A DNA stretch of 22,803 bases. It comes from an uncultured Candidatus Saccharibacteria bacterium. Its GTDB lineage: Bacteria; Patescibacteriota; Saccharimonadia; Saccharimonadales; Saccharimonadaceae. This document shows, one piece after another, positions 6,760 to 14,092 of the stretch. The DNA is taken from NCBI GenBank assembly GCA_915070155.1, contig CAJZFK010000002.1, positions 1-22,803 of the forward strand, read 5' to 3'. Below the pieces are notes generated by a model, which saw nothing but the letters and a program-made list of their open reading frames with translations, ran no database searches and was not told where the DNA came from. The position numbers and the translations under genes are program-made. Within the stretch, counting starts at the first letter, position 1. Each line of letters opens with the position of its first letter.

Positions 6760-8304
6760 CTACAGTGCTCCGAAAATTGCAATAACTGTAATGCTGATAA
6801 TAGCAAATATCGCCATAATTGGAGCTGAGCGTTTTAGCCAGTCGCGATACGAAACGCCAGCCAGAGCCAATCCACCCATCAACGACGCGATAGTTGGAGC
6901 CATCATGTTAATCAAGCCAGACGCTGTCGCAAATGCGGCAACCATAACTTCTTTACTTGAGCCAACCAGGTCGGCAATTGGCGCAATAACTGGCATAGTT
7001 GCTGCCGCCAAACCTGATGATGACGGAACGATAAATGACATTGGCAAGTAGAACAGATACGCCAACACACCGACAACACCGCCACCAGCATCTTTCAGGA
7101 GAGATTCACCCCAGCTGATGATTGTGTCCTGGATTTCGCCATTAGACATCACCACAGAAACACCTGTTGCCACCGCAATGATCAAAGCAACTGGCAAGAT
7201 GTCTTTCACACCGTCGATAAATGTATCAACTGGGAAAACACCCTCTTTCTTAAATTCTTTGTAGTAAATTGCAGTTATGACAATTGTTGAAATTAGGAAT
7301 AGCGCAGTGATTTCATTGAAATACCAATCGCCAAATGCCGCACTGTGGACTACGCCGAGTACCGCGCCAATAACTGGCAAACCTGCAGCCCATTCAAACA
7401 TATCAGCGAAGAATGTGATATTCCAACTTCCCCATGGAATCAAGGAAAGAATCATTAACACAAATGTAATAGCAAACACAGACATAACAACTTTTCGCGG
7501 ACCAGTGAATTTTGGTACGTTTGTCATGTCGAGAGCAGCCGTAGCTGGCTTGTAGCGAACATCTTCTTTATACTTGCCGGCCTTCACTTTTGCGGCGTAA
7601 CGCATAGTAAAGACAATCGCAGCAATCAAACAAAGTACTAAGATGATAGACATGATTGGAATAACGCTACCCAATTTCACGTCTGCGGTTTTTGCTGCAA
7701 CACCAGTAGAGAATGGGTTGATTGTCGAGCCGAGCACACCAGTACCGGCACCCAGCACAATCACCATCACACCAGTCATGGCGTTATATCCAGCAGCTAT
7801 CATCATCGGTATAACAAGCGCATAGAACGCCACAGTTTCTTCTTGCATACCGTAAGTTGTACCACCGATAGCGAATAAAATCATCAGAATCGGGATGAGC
7901 CATTTTTCCTTGCCCTTCATCTTTCGGAGCAGTGCGCCAAGAGAAGCGTCAAGCGCACCAGTTTTCATAGTGACGCCTAAGAATCCACCAAGCACCATCA
8001 CGAAGACGATGACATCAAGCTTGTCTGACATACCTTTAATAGGTGCGGTGAAGACGTCCCACAAACCTTGCTGGTCGTGTTTTTTGACCTCTTCCTTTTT
8101 ACCGTCTTTTTCTTCTGTGACGGTTCGCTCTTTGTCGACTACGTGATACGAATTAGCTATACGATCGCCATCTTCGTTCGTCTTATATAGTCCAGAAGGA
8201 ACAACCCACGTCAATGCCGCCATAATGATGATCACGACAAACAAAATAGTAAACGCCGACGGTGATCGAAGCTTCTGCTTTGCTTTTTTAATTTTTTCTA
8301 CCAT
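6760..8304 (-). CDS. arcD: arginine/ornithine antiporter, YfcC-type
   Basis: A 514-residue polytopic membrane protein with about 12 hydrophobic segments. It has the YfcC-family plan: an N-terminal helix, a loop with SGLY, then GLWDVFTAPIKG, a Gly-rich re-entrant region with GTTYGMQEET, and the later segment FYLPMSFIVPSSSGLAAATMPVIAPIADL. YfcC-type proteins serve as ArcD in streptococcal arc operons. Exchange of arginine for ornithine is inferred from its place between arcB and arcC. A highly charged stretch of about 20 residues (KERTVTEEKDGKKEEVKK) lies in the first outer loop. It is 39 nt after arcB, with two tandem AAGGAGG sequences in front of the ATG. The arcA-B-D-C order differs from the common arcABC(D) order of lactic acid bacteria. 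Confidence 0.88.
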   Translation of the reverse strand: MVEKIKKAKQKLRSPSAFTILFVVIIIMAALTWVVPSGLYKTNEDGDRIANSYHVVDKERTVTEEKDGKKEEVKKHDQQGLWDVFTAPIKGMSDKLDVIVFVMVLGGFLGVTMKTGALDASLGALLRKMKGKEKWLIPILMILFAIGGTTYGMQEETVAFYALVIPMMIAAGYNAMTGVMVIVLGAGTGVLGSTINPFSTGVAAKTADVKLGSVIPIMSIILVLCLIAAIVFTMRYAAKVKAGKYKEDVRYKPATAALDMTNVPKFTGPRKVVMSVFAITFVLMILSLIPWGSWNITFFADMFEWAAGLPVIGAVLGVVHSAAFGDWYFNEITALFLISTIVITAIYYKEFKKEGVFPVDTFIDGVKDILPVALIIAVATGVSVVMSNGEIQDTIISWGESLLKDAGGGVVGVLAYLFYLPMSFIVPSSSGLAAATMPVIAPIADLVGSSKEVMVAAFATASGLINMMAPTIASLMGGLALAGVSYRDWLKRSAPIMAIFAIISITVIAIFGAL

Positions 8305-8314
8305 TGCCTCGGAG

Positions 8315-8330
8315 CCTCCTTAACCTCCTT
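8315..8330 (-). promoter_or_regulatory. tandem Shine-Dalgarno sequences before arcD
   Basis: Two copies of AAGGAGG on the minus strand (8330-8324 and 8321-8315), separated by 2 nt. The nearer one is 10 nt from the ATG and the farther one 19 nt. Only the nearer is at a usable distance; the other may act as a standby site or simply keep the site unstructured. Confidence 0.6.
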
Positions 8331-8343
8331 ATTACGACAACAA

Positions 8344-9333
8344 CTACAATGTCAAAGCCATCACAGCTTTGATTGTATGCATACGATTTTCCGCCTGATC
8401 AAAAACTATCGAATGTGGCGAGCGGAACACCTCATCCGTCACTTCCATTGAATCTAAACCGAAATCTTCCTGAATTTTCTTTCCAGTAATCGTCAATGCG
8501 TCATGGAATGCTGGCAAACAGTGCATAAACTTGACCTCAGGATTTCCTGTCAAGTTAATCATTTGGCGATTAACTTGGAAATGTCGCAATTGGTTAATGC
8601 GCTCAGCAAACTTATCTTCTTCGCCCATTGAAACCCAAACGTCCGTGTAAATTACATCAGCACCGCGCAAAGCCTCTTCGAAGTTGTCGGTGATAGTGAT
8701 ACGCGCGTGGCTTGACCTGGCAAAATGATTTGCCTTATCAACCAAAGCCTGGTCTGGATGCAATTCACGAGGCGCCAAAATGCGGAAATCAAGTCCCATA
8801 ATAGCCGAGCCGATCATCAGCGAGTTTGCCATATTGTTGCGACCATCGCCAACAAACACCAGCTTAGTTCCCTTCAATTTTCCGACATGCTCTTCAATTG
8901 TCATGAAGTCAGCCAAAATCTGTGTTGGATGAAACTTATCGGTCAATCCATTCCATACTGGAACGCCAGCGTGACGCGCCAATTCCTCAACAGTCGCGTG
9001 GTCAAAGCCGCGAAATTCAATTCCATCAAACATTCGACCCAAGACCTTAGCGGTATCTTCAACTGTCTCTTTCTTACCCAATTGAATGTCATCTTTACCG
9101 AGGTATTCTGGCGCAATTCCAAGATCATTAGCAGCTACCGTAAATGCGCAGCGTGTTCGCGTTGAAGTCTTTTCAAACAACAAAGCCACGTTTTTACCTT
9201 CATGAATTCGGTGCGGAATACCAGCATATTTCAATCGACGATATTCACGAGCCGTATCCAATAGCAAGCGAATCTCTTCAGCAGTGTAGTCGCCTAAAGT
9301 TAGTAGCGATCGTCCTTTCAAACTCTGAGCCAT
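8344..9333 (-). CDS. arcB: ornithine carbamoyltransferase, catabolic
   Basis: Second step of the pathway: citrulline + phosphate gives ornithine + carbamoyl phosphate. At 329 residues it is normal in length. Motifs: carbamoyl-phosphate loop FEKTSTRTR (STRTR at 57-61), HPTQ at 135-138, DVWVSMGEE from 231 (SMG ornithine loop), HCLPAFHD at 271-278, and RMHTIKAVM at the end. Its ATG overlaps the arcA stop by one base (TAATG), with AGAGGA just upstream, which indicates translational coupling. The catabolic role is taken from the operon and not from the sequence alone. Confidence 0.96.
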   Translation of the reverse strand: MAQSLKGRSLLTLGDYTAEEIRLLLDTAREYRRLKYAGIPHRIHEGKNVALLFEKTSTRTRCAFTVAANDLGIAPEYLGKDDIQLGKKETVEDTAKVLGRMFDGIEFRGFDHATVEELARHAGVPVWNGLTDKFHPTQILADFMTIEEHVGKLKGTKLVFVGDGRNNMANSLMIGSAIMGLDFRILAPRELHPDQALVDKANHFARSSHARITITDNFEEALRGADVIYTDVWVSMGEEDKFAERINQLRHFQVNRQMINLTGNPEVKFMHCLPAFHDALTITGKKIQEDFGLDSMEVTDEVFRSPHSIVFDQAENRMHTIKAVMALTL

Positions 9334-10571
9334 TAGAATACGTCCTCTCGTACTAGCGGCATACTCATACAGCGTGGACCGCCACGACCGCGTCCAAGCT
9401 CAGCGCCACTAATTTCAATAACTTCAATACCGTTTTCGCGCAATTTCTGGTTAGTTACGTAGTTGCGATCATAAGTCACCACAACACCCGGCGCAATCGC
9501 CAAAGTGTTTGAACCATCATTCCATTGCTCACGAGCAGCAGCAATCGGATCGCCACCGCCACACTCAATCAACGTAACACTTGGCAAGCCCAGCGCAACC
9601 CTCAGAACATGCTCCAAATCTGTTTCATGCGTGATTCGTGGGAATGGCTGACCTTCAACCTTCTCCAAAATAAAACAATTCATCCTGCCGCCATGGTCGC
9701 GAATTTCTGGGTGAATCGTAAACTTATCACGATCAATCATCGTAAACACGGTGTCTAGGTGCATGAAGGCGTGAGATTTTGGAATTTCCATAGCAATGAC
9801 TTTCTCGAATTTCGAGCCAGCAAACAGCTTGGTTGCCATCTTTTCAATTGCCTCAGCAGTTGTTCGCTCTGAAACACCAATTGCCATAACCTTATCGCTT
9901 AATATTAATTCGTCGCCGCCTTCCATTGAGAATTTCTCTGTGCGGTTGTACCAAACTGGCGCACGATTAGCAAAACGTGGATGATGGTCGATGATATAAC
10001 GCATAAATAGCGATTCACGACGACGAGCCGTCCAGTGCATCTTGTTGATTGTCAAACCGTTACCAATTGCGGCAGCTGGGTCGCGTGTAAAGTATAGGTT
10101 TGGCATTGGATCGAGATAGAACGGATAATGATTTTTCTCGATCATATTATGAAGTTGCTGATGCTGATCTGGAGGCAAAGTAATTTCATCCTTGCGAACA
10201 CCAGCCATAATCTTGCGGATCATAGCGTGAGTTGGCAAATCCAACAAGAATTGGCGCAATGTTTGAGTAACACGGCGTGAATCCTGCTTAGAAGCAGCCA
10301 ACATTTCATCGACAAATTGTTCGCGCAATTGATCTGTGTTAATTGCCTCGGCGACCAATTGATCCAGATACAAAACTTCGATTCCACGACTTCTCAATAC
10401 TTCCGCAAAAGCATCGTGTTCAGCCTGCGCCACTTTCAGATATGGAATATCGTCAAATAAAAGATCGGTCAGATAGTCTGGCGTCAAATTCTCCAGCTCT
10501 TCACCTGGCCGATGCAATAGAACGGTCTTAAGTTTTCCTATTTCAGACGTGATGTGAATTGGTTCGTCCAT
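9333..10571 (-). CDS. arcA: arginine deiminase
   Basis: First step: L-arginine + H2O gives L-citrulline + NH3 in the cytoplasm. From the ATG at 10571 it is 412 residues, the usual length. The guanidino-modifying-enzyme motifs are all there: FTRDP at about 161-165, MEGGDE at about 216-221, MHLDTVFT at about 270-277, and the nucleophile Cys401 in GGPRCMSMPL near the C-terminus. A GTG immediately upstream (10574) could also start it. The ATG is preferred because GGGGAGG then sits 6 nt away. First gene of arcA-B-D-C. Arginine use of this kind has been described in host-associated Saccharibacteria and is thought to help the epibiont survive on its host. Confidence 0.97.
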   Translation of the reverse strand: MDEPIHITSEIGKLKTVLLHRPGEELENLTPDYLTDLLFDDIPYLKVAQAEHDAFAEVLRSRGIEVLYLDQLVAEAINTDQLREQFVDEMLAASKQDSRRVTQTLRQFLLDLPTHAMIRKIMAGVRKDEITLPPDQHQQLHNMIEKNHYPFYLDPMPNLYFTRDPAAAIGNGLTINKMHWTARRRESLFMRYIIDHHPRFANRAPVWYNRTEKFSMEGGDELILSDKVMAIGVSERTTAEAIEKMATKLFAGSKFEKVIAMEIPKSHAFMHLDTVFTMIDRDKFTIHPEIRDHGGRMNCFILEKVEGQPFPRITHETDLEHVLRVALGLPSVTLIECGGGDPIAAAREQWNDGSNTLAIAPGVVVTYDRNYVTNQKLRENGIEVIEISGAELGRGRGGPRCMSMPLVREDVF

Positions 10572-10606
10572 CACAACCCTCCCCTGTTTATATTAGTGAT
10601 GTTTTA

Positions 10607-10634
10607 ATTGTAACACGTTTATGTTTTTGGGCAA
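10607..10634 (-). promoter_or_regulatory. arc operon promoter
   Basis: TTGCCC (10634-10629), a 16-bp spacer and TGT-TACAAT (TACAAT at 10612-10607) on the minus strand: a fair -35 with an extended -10. The start site would be near 10600, with a leader of about 29 nt carrying GGGGAGG. The -35 lies inside the last codons of the upstream methyltransferase gene. I see no ArgR-type or CRP-type palindrome nearby. Confidence 0.6.
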
Positions 10635-11251
10635 GAGGAGATAATTGCCAGACTAGCCTCAGTCCTGACTGTGAATTGTCGATTAACTTTTAGCCATTCA
10701 TCAGTAGCTTTTGCGGCGCCCGGCAGAGCTTCATTTGCGTAATCATCAACAATAATTATCGCGTCTTCGTTAAACTTACTTTCACACACCCGAAAAGAAT
10801 CGACAATTGACTCATAAAAATCGCCATCAAAAAACGCAAACATAATATTTTCCGGCACGTCATTAGAAGTAAAATCGGAAAACCAGCCTTTGTGAATAAT
10901 CGGCGACTTCAACCCTGCTTTCTTAAAATTCTGGACAAACGTCTTACGCGGTGCTAATAACTCGCCAGCCTTAAATTGATCACCCGCGGCGCTATTATCC
11001 TTCTGGGTTTTTTCTGGCAATCCCGCAAACGAATCGTAAACGTGAAATTCGCCCGTAAAATTATAAGCGTCCAATAGTCGGCGAATAAACAAACTAGTTG
11101 TGCCGACATAACAACCAAACTCCACGATGTTTCCAGTGGCGCCACGGCGTAAAGTTTTTTCCAACTCTCTTAAAAGCGTACCAAGTTCTTTTATATCGAC
11201 TTGGTCGGAAATGATTGGGTATTTAGTGAGGAGTTGGTCTGCGATATTCAT
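10619..11251 (-). CDS. TylF/macrocin O-methyltransferase-family protein
   Basis: A 210-residue class I SAM-dependent methyltransferase. The SAM-binding glycine loop is E44-F-G-C-Y-V-G50. It also has VYDSFAGLPE at 71-80, a KGWFSDF strand near 121, F-D-G-D-F-Y-E-S at 141-148 and VDDY at 168-171. The DxDxYES and DSFxGLP pieces are the mark of the TylF family, whose members methylate hydroxyls of sugars or small molecules with a metal ion. The substrate here is unknown. It starts with ATG and no Shine-Dalgarno; TTGTCG-17-TATAAT ends 6 nt upstream. Its stop is 47 nt before arcA on the same strand with no terminator between, so read-through into arc is possible. No functional link to arginine use can be shown. 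Confidence 0.8.
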   Translation of the reverse strand: MNIADQLLTKYPIISDQVDIKELGTLLRELEKTLRRGATGNIVEFGCYVGTTSLFIRRLLDAYNFTGEFHVYDSFAGLPEKTQKDNSAAGDQFKAGELLAPRKTFVQNFKKAGLKSPIIHKGWFSDFTSNDVPENIMFAFFDGDFYESIVDSFRVCESKFNEDAIIIVDDYANEALPGAAKATDEWLKVNRQFTVRTEASLAIISSCPKT

Positions 11252-11257
11252 GACTTA

Positions 11258-11286
11258 ATTATAAATAGTTCGCCAAATACCGACAA
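11258..11286 (-). promoter_or_regulatory. methyltransferase promoter, leaderless
   Basis: TTGTCG (11286-11281), a 17-bp spacer and TATAAT (11263-11258) on the minus strand. The -10 ends 6 nt before the ATG at 11251. Confidence 0.7.
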
Positions 11287-11312
11287 ATTTATTAACGACG
11301 CAGCCCTATATA

Positions 11313-11340
11313 TTTACGGTTTTATGAAGTAAACTATCAA
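11313..11340 (+). promoter_or_regulatory. possible promoter of the EreA/TIKI-like gene
   Basis: TTTACG (11313-11318), a 16-bp spacer and TATCAA (11335-11340), ending 9 nt before the ATG at 11350. The -10 is poor. If correct, the leader would be only 2-3 nt. Confidence 0.3.
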
Positions 11341-11349
11341 TTAGCACCT

Positions 11350-12090
11350 ATGAATAATCACGATATTATCAAAACATTTTTACCGAAACAGCTGGACATA
11401 AGACAGTTAAGTTCGCTTCAATCCACATTGCGAAAGTCAAACCTAATTGTTCATGGTGAAATTCACGGCATAAAAGAAAATGCCGATATTATCTACACTC
11501 TAGTTAAGAAACTTGGCGTAAAACGATTAGCTATTGAAGCCAGCCCCGCCGTATCCAACTTCATCAATTCGGTAAAGACCGACTCTTGCGATTTTTCCTT
11601 AGTTGATGAAGACCTTTTTGACTTAAGCGTTCTATCTCTTGAGATGATAAAAACGATAGCAATTCTTCTGCAGCAAAATCAACTTAAAGAGCTCGTTTTT
11701 ATTGATACATTTTTTGACAATTTAGATGAGGATGCCATCATACCACCAAGCCCGCAAGAACGAGAAGAGCAGCTAGCTAAAAATATCCTCGGAATTGACG
11801 GCTCTCTACCAACATTATGTATTATGGGACAATGGCATACGCAGCCCAAAGTTATTACAGATGGCGAAACACGGCACGAATCAGCGTTATATCGCTTGAG
11901 AAAAACAAAACCAAATGTACCGTTTATTCACAATGTTTACAGACAAGGACAATTATTTAACGACGGAAAAATAATTGAACTTCCGAAAAACCCATCAATT
12001 CCGCCTTATTATGAGATTGTCCAGAAAACTGATATTGATTTTGAGCTACACATACCCGAAGCGACAAAAATATCACTATGTAAAAAATAG
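11350..12090 (+). CDS. EreA/ChaN/TIKI-like superfamily protein, unknown function
   Basis: 246 residues, no signal peptide or membrane helix. It has a G36-E-x-H-G40 motif (IVHGEIHG) followed by E43, then AIE63 after a predicted strand (VKRLAIEA), and a later G160-x-x-H163 (IMGQWHT). This arrangement of GExHG, an acidic residue and a second GxxH resembles the superfamily that includes erythromycin esterase, ChaN, TraB and TIKI proteins, whose members are metal-linked hydrolases or haem/iron binding proteins. The match is by motif only, and the specific family is not recognised. No Shine-Dalgarno is visible. It diverges from the methyltransferase and converges on the ABC exporter with a 7-nt gap. 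Confidence 0.55.
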   Translation: MNNHDIIKTFLPKQLDIRQLSSLQSTLRKSNLIVHGEIHGIKENADIIYTLVKKLGVKRLAIEASPAVSNFINSVKTDSCDFSLVDEDLFDLSVLSLEMIKTIAILLQQNQLKELVFIDTFFDNLDEDAIIPPSPQEREEQLAKNILGIDGSLPTLCIMGQWHTQPKVITDGETRHESALYRLRKTKPNVPFIHNVYRQGQLFNDGKIIELPKNPSIPPYYEIVQKTDIDFELHIPEATKISLCKK

Positions 12091-12097
12091 CGAACGT

Positions 12098-14092
12098 CTA
12101 CTCAGAAAACTGACTATTGTAAAGCTCAGCGTAAAATCCATTTTGCTTCAGCAGAGTTTCGTGATTGCCCTGCTCAATGATATTCCCGTCCTTAACCACC
12201 AAAATCAAATCAGCGTCGCGGATAGTACTCAAACGATGCGCGATAACAAAACTAGTTTTTCCCTGCATCAACTTATCCATAGCTTTTTGGATAAGGACCT
12301 CGGTGCGCATATCAACCGAGCTCGTCGCTTCGTCTAAAATCAACATCGGCGCCTTCTCTAACATTGCCCTGGCAATTGTCAGCAGCTGCTTTTCTCCCTG
12401 GGAAATATTGGCAGCCTCCTCACCAAGAACCATATCATAGCCGCCCGGTAGCGACCGCACAAAATGATCAACGTGCGCTTCTTCGGCGGTTTTTATCATC
12501 TCTTCCTCGGTAGCTTTTGGATTGCCATACATCAAATTCTGACGAATCGTGCCATTAAACAGCCACGTATCTTGCAGCACCATGCCAAACATTTGACGCA
12601 CATCGCTACGTTTCATTTTACGAATATCCACGCCGTCAATTTTAATCGAACCGCTATTAATTTCATAAAATCTCATCAACAAATTAACCAGCGTCGTTTT
12701 ACCAGCGCCCGTCGGACCAACAATCGCTACACGTTGACCTGGTTTAATGTGCGCTGACAAACCTTTAATGATCATCTGGTCAGGTTTATAACCAAAGACG
12801 ACATTGTCGAATTCAACTTCGCCTTTCACATCGGACAATCTCACCAAATCCTTGCCTTCCGCCTTCTCCTCTGGCTCGTCCAAAAACTCAAACACTCGCT
12901 CGGCGGCAGCGGCTGTCGATTGCAGAATATTAGCAATATTAGCAACTTGCACTAACGGCTGATTGAACTGATTAACGTACTGGATAAACGCTTGAATATC
13001 GCCAATTTTTAACCGACCGTTAATTGCCAACCATCCGCCCAGAATTGCCATCGCCACATAGCCAATATTGCCAATAAAGTTCATAATCGGATAAATCAAT
13101 CCGGAAAAGAATTGAGCCTTCCAGGCGCTTTCCTGAAGCCGATTATTAATCTTAGAGAATTTAGCAATCGATTTCTTCTGACCATTGAAAACGCGCATTA
13201 CTTGATGACCGCCATACATTTCTTCAATGTGGCCATTAAGTTCGCCCAGCTGAGTCTGCTGGCGTAAGAATTGTTTTTGTGAGTTTTTAGCAATTAGCGT
13301 AATCACCCCGCCCGCCAACGGAAGCACTAATAGAGCAACTAGTGACATCTGCCAACTAATCGAAAACATCATCACCAAAATACCAAGCACCGTAATCGTT
13401 GATGTCACAATTTGCGACAAACTCTGATTTAGCGTTTGGCTAATCGTATCGACGTCATTAGTTATGCGACTAAGAACTTCGCCGTAAGTTTGCTTATCGA
13501 AATAACTCAGCGGCAAGCGATTTATTTTTTCGGACAATTGTTGTCGCATCCTGAAAGTTACGGTTTGCGTCACCTGAGTCATTATCCACGTTTGAATATA
13601 GCGAAAAATTGCGCTCAACACATACATTCCGACTAGCAAAATAATTATTCGCCAAATAGCGTCAAAATGAAATTCTGGACGCCGACTAAGCTCTAGCTTT
13701 TTAATCGACTCAAGCTGACTGGACGGAATCTGTTTTTCAATCTCCGACTTATTCGGCAATTGGTTCAAAACGTCCGCGCCAGTAGTTCCCGCTGGTAAAG
13801 AAACACCTTTTGGCAATTTGCCAGTGATCGCCTCGTAAGCTTTCATATTGGCATAATCATCAACAATTTGATTCGTCGCGCCACCTAAAATCTTCGGGCT
13901 GGCAATCGCAAAAATCGTGCTCCCAATTGCAAAAACCAACACCATCAACATTTGCCATCGAAAATCCGACAAATATTTAATCAGCTTCTTGACCGTTCCC
14001 TTGAAATCTTTAGCCTTTTCGCCAGTGCCCATTCCGCCCATCGGGCCACCCATTCGTACTTGCTGACGTTTTTTCGTGGTTTGCCTAGACAT
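12098..14092 (-). CDS. heterodimeric ABC exporter subunit, EfrB/LmrD-like (catalytically complete)
   Basis: A 664-residue half-transporter: six membrane helices fused to an ATPase domain. Walker A is GPTGAGKT at 459-466, the signature is ISQGE at 563-567, and the Walker B/D-loop LILDEATSSVD has the catalytic Glu588 and switch His619 (IAHRLSTI). A roughly 70-residue outer loop lies between the first two helices (about 75-145), as I recall for LmrD/EfrB-type subunits. The Met/Gly-rich cytoplasmic N-terminus (MGGPMGGMG) is also usual for them. It would pair with the preceding gene to export drugs, lipids or peptides. The ATG overlaps the partner's stop by one base (TAATG), with AAAGGAGT upstream, so the subunits are translationally coupled. 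Confidence 0.93.
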   Translation of the reverse strand: MSRQTTKKRQQVRMGGPMGGMGTGEKAKDFKGTVKKLIKYLSDFRWQMLMVLVFAIGSTIFAIASPKILGGATNQIVDDYANMKAYEAITGKLPKGVSLPAGTTGADVLNQLPNKSEIEKQIPSSQLESIKKLELSRRPEFHFDAIWRIIILLVGMYVLSAIFRYIQTWIMTQVTQTVTFRMRQQLSEKINRLPLSYFDKQTYGEVLSRITNDVDTISQTLNQSLSQIVTSTITVLGILVMMFSISWQMSLVALLVLPLAGGVITLIAKNSQKQFLRQQTQLGELNGHIEEMYGGHQVMRVFNGQKKSIAKFSKINNRLQESAWKAQFFSGLIYPIMNFIGNIGYVAMAILGGWLAINGRLKIGDIQAFIQYVNQFNQPLVQVANIANILQSTAAAAERVFEFLDEPEEKAEGKDLVRLSDVKGEVEFDNVVFGYKPDQMIIKGLSAHIKPGQRVAIVGPTGAGKTTLVNLLMRFYEINSGSIKIDGVDIRKMKRSDVRQMFGMVLQDTWLFNGTIRQNLMYGNPKATEEEMIKTAEEAHVDHFVRSLPGGYDMVLGEEAANISQGEKQLLTIARAMLEKAPMLILDEATSSVDMRTEVLIQKAMDKLMQGKTSFVIAHRLSTIRDADLILVVKDGNIIEQGNHETLLKQNGFYAELYNSQFSE

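Noticed and set aside
8311..8319. GGAGGCTCC near-palindrome before arcD as a regulatory hairpin
   Set aside because: Only three pairs with a 3-nt loop are possible; it is a by-product of the Shine-Dalgarno sequence.
8725..9165. Plus-strand open frame of 146 codons opposite arcB
   Set aside because: arcB is unambiguous, and this frame has no start signal and no recognisable domain.
10572..10574. GTG start one codon before the arcA ATG
   Set aside because: Spacing from GGGGAGG is better for the ATG. The protein differs by only one residue.
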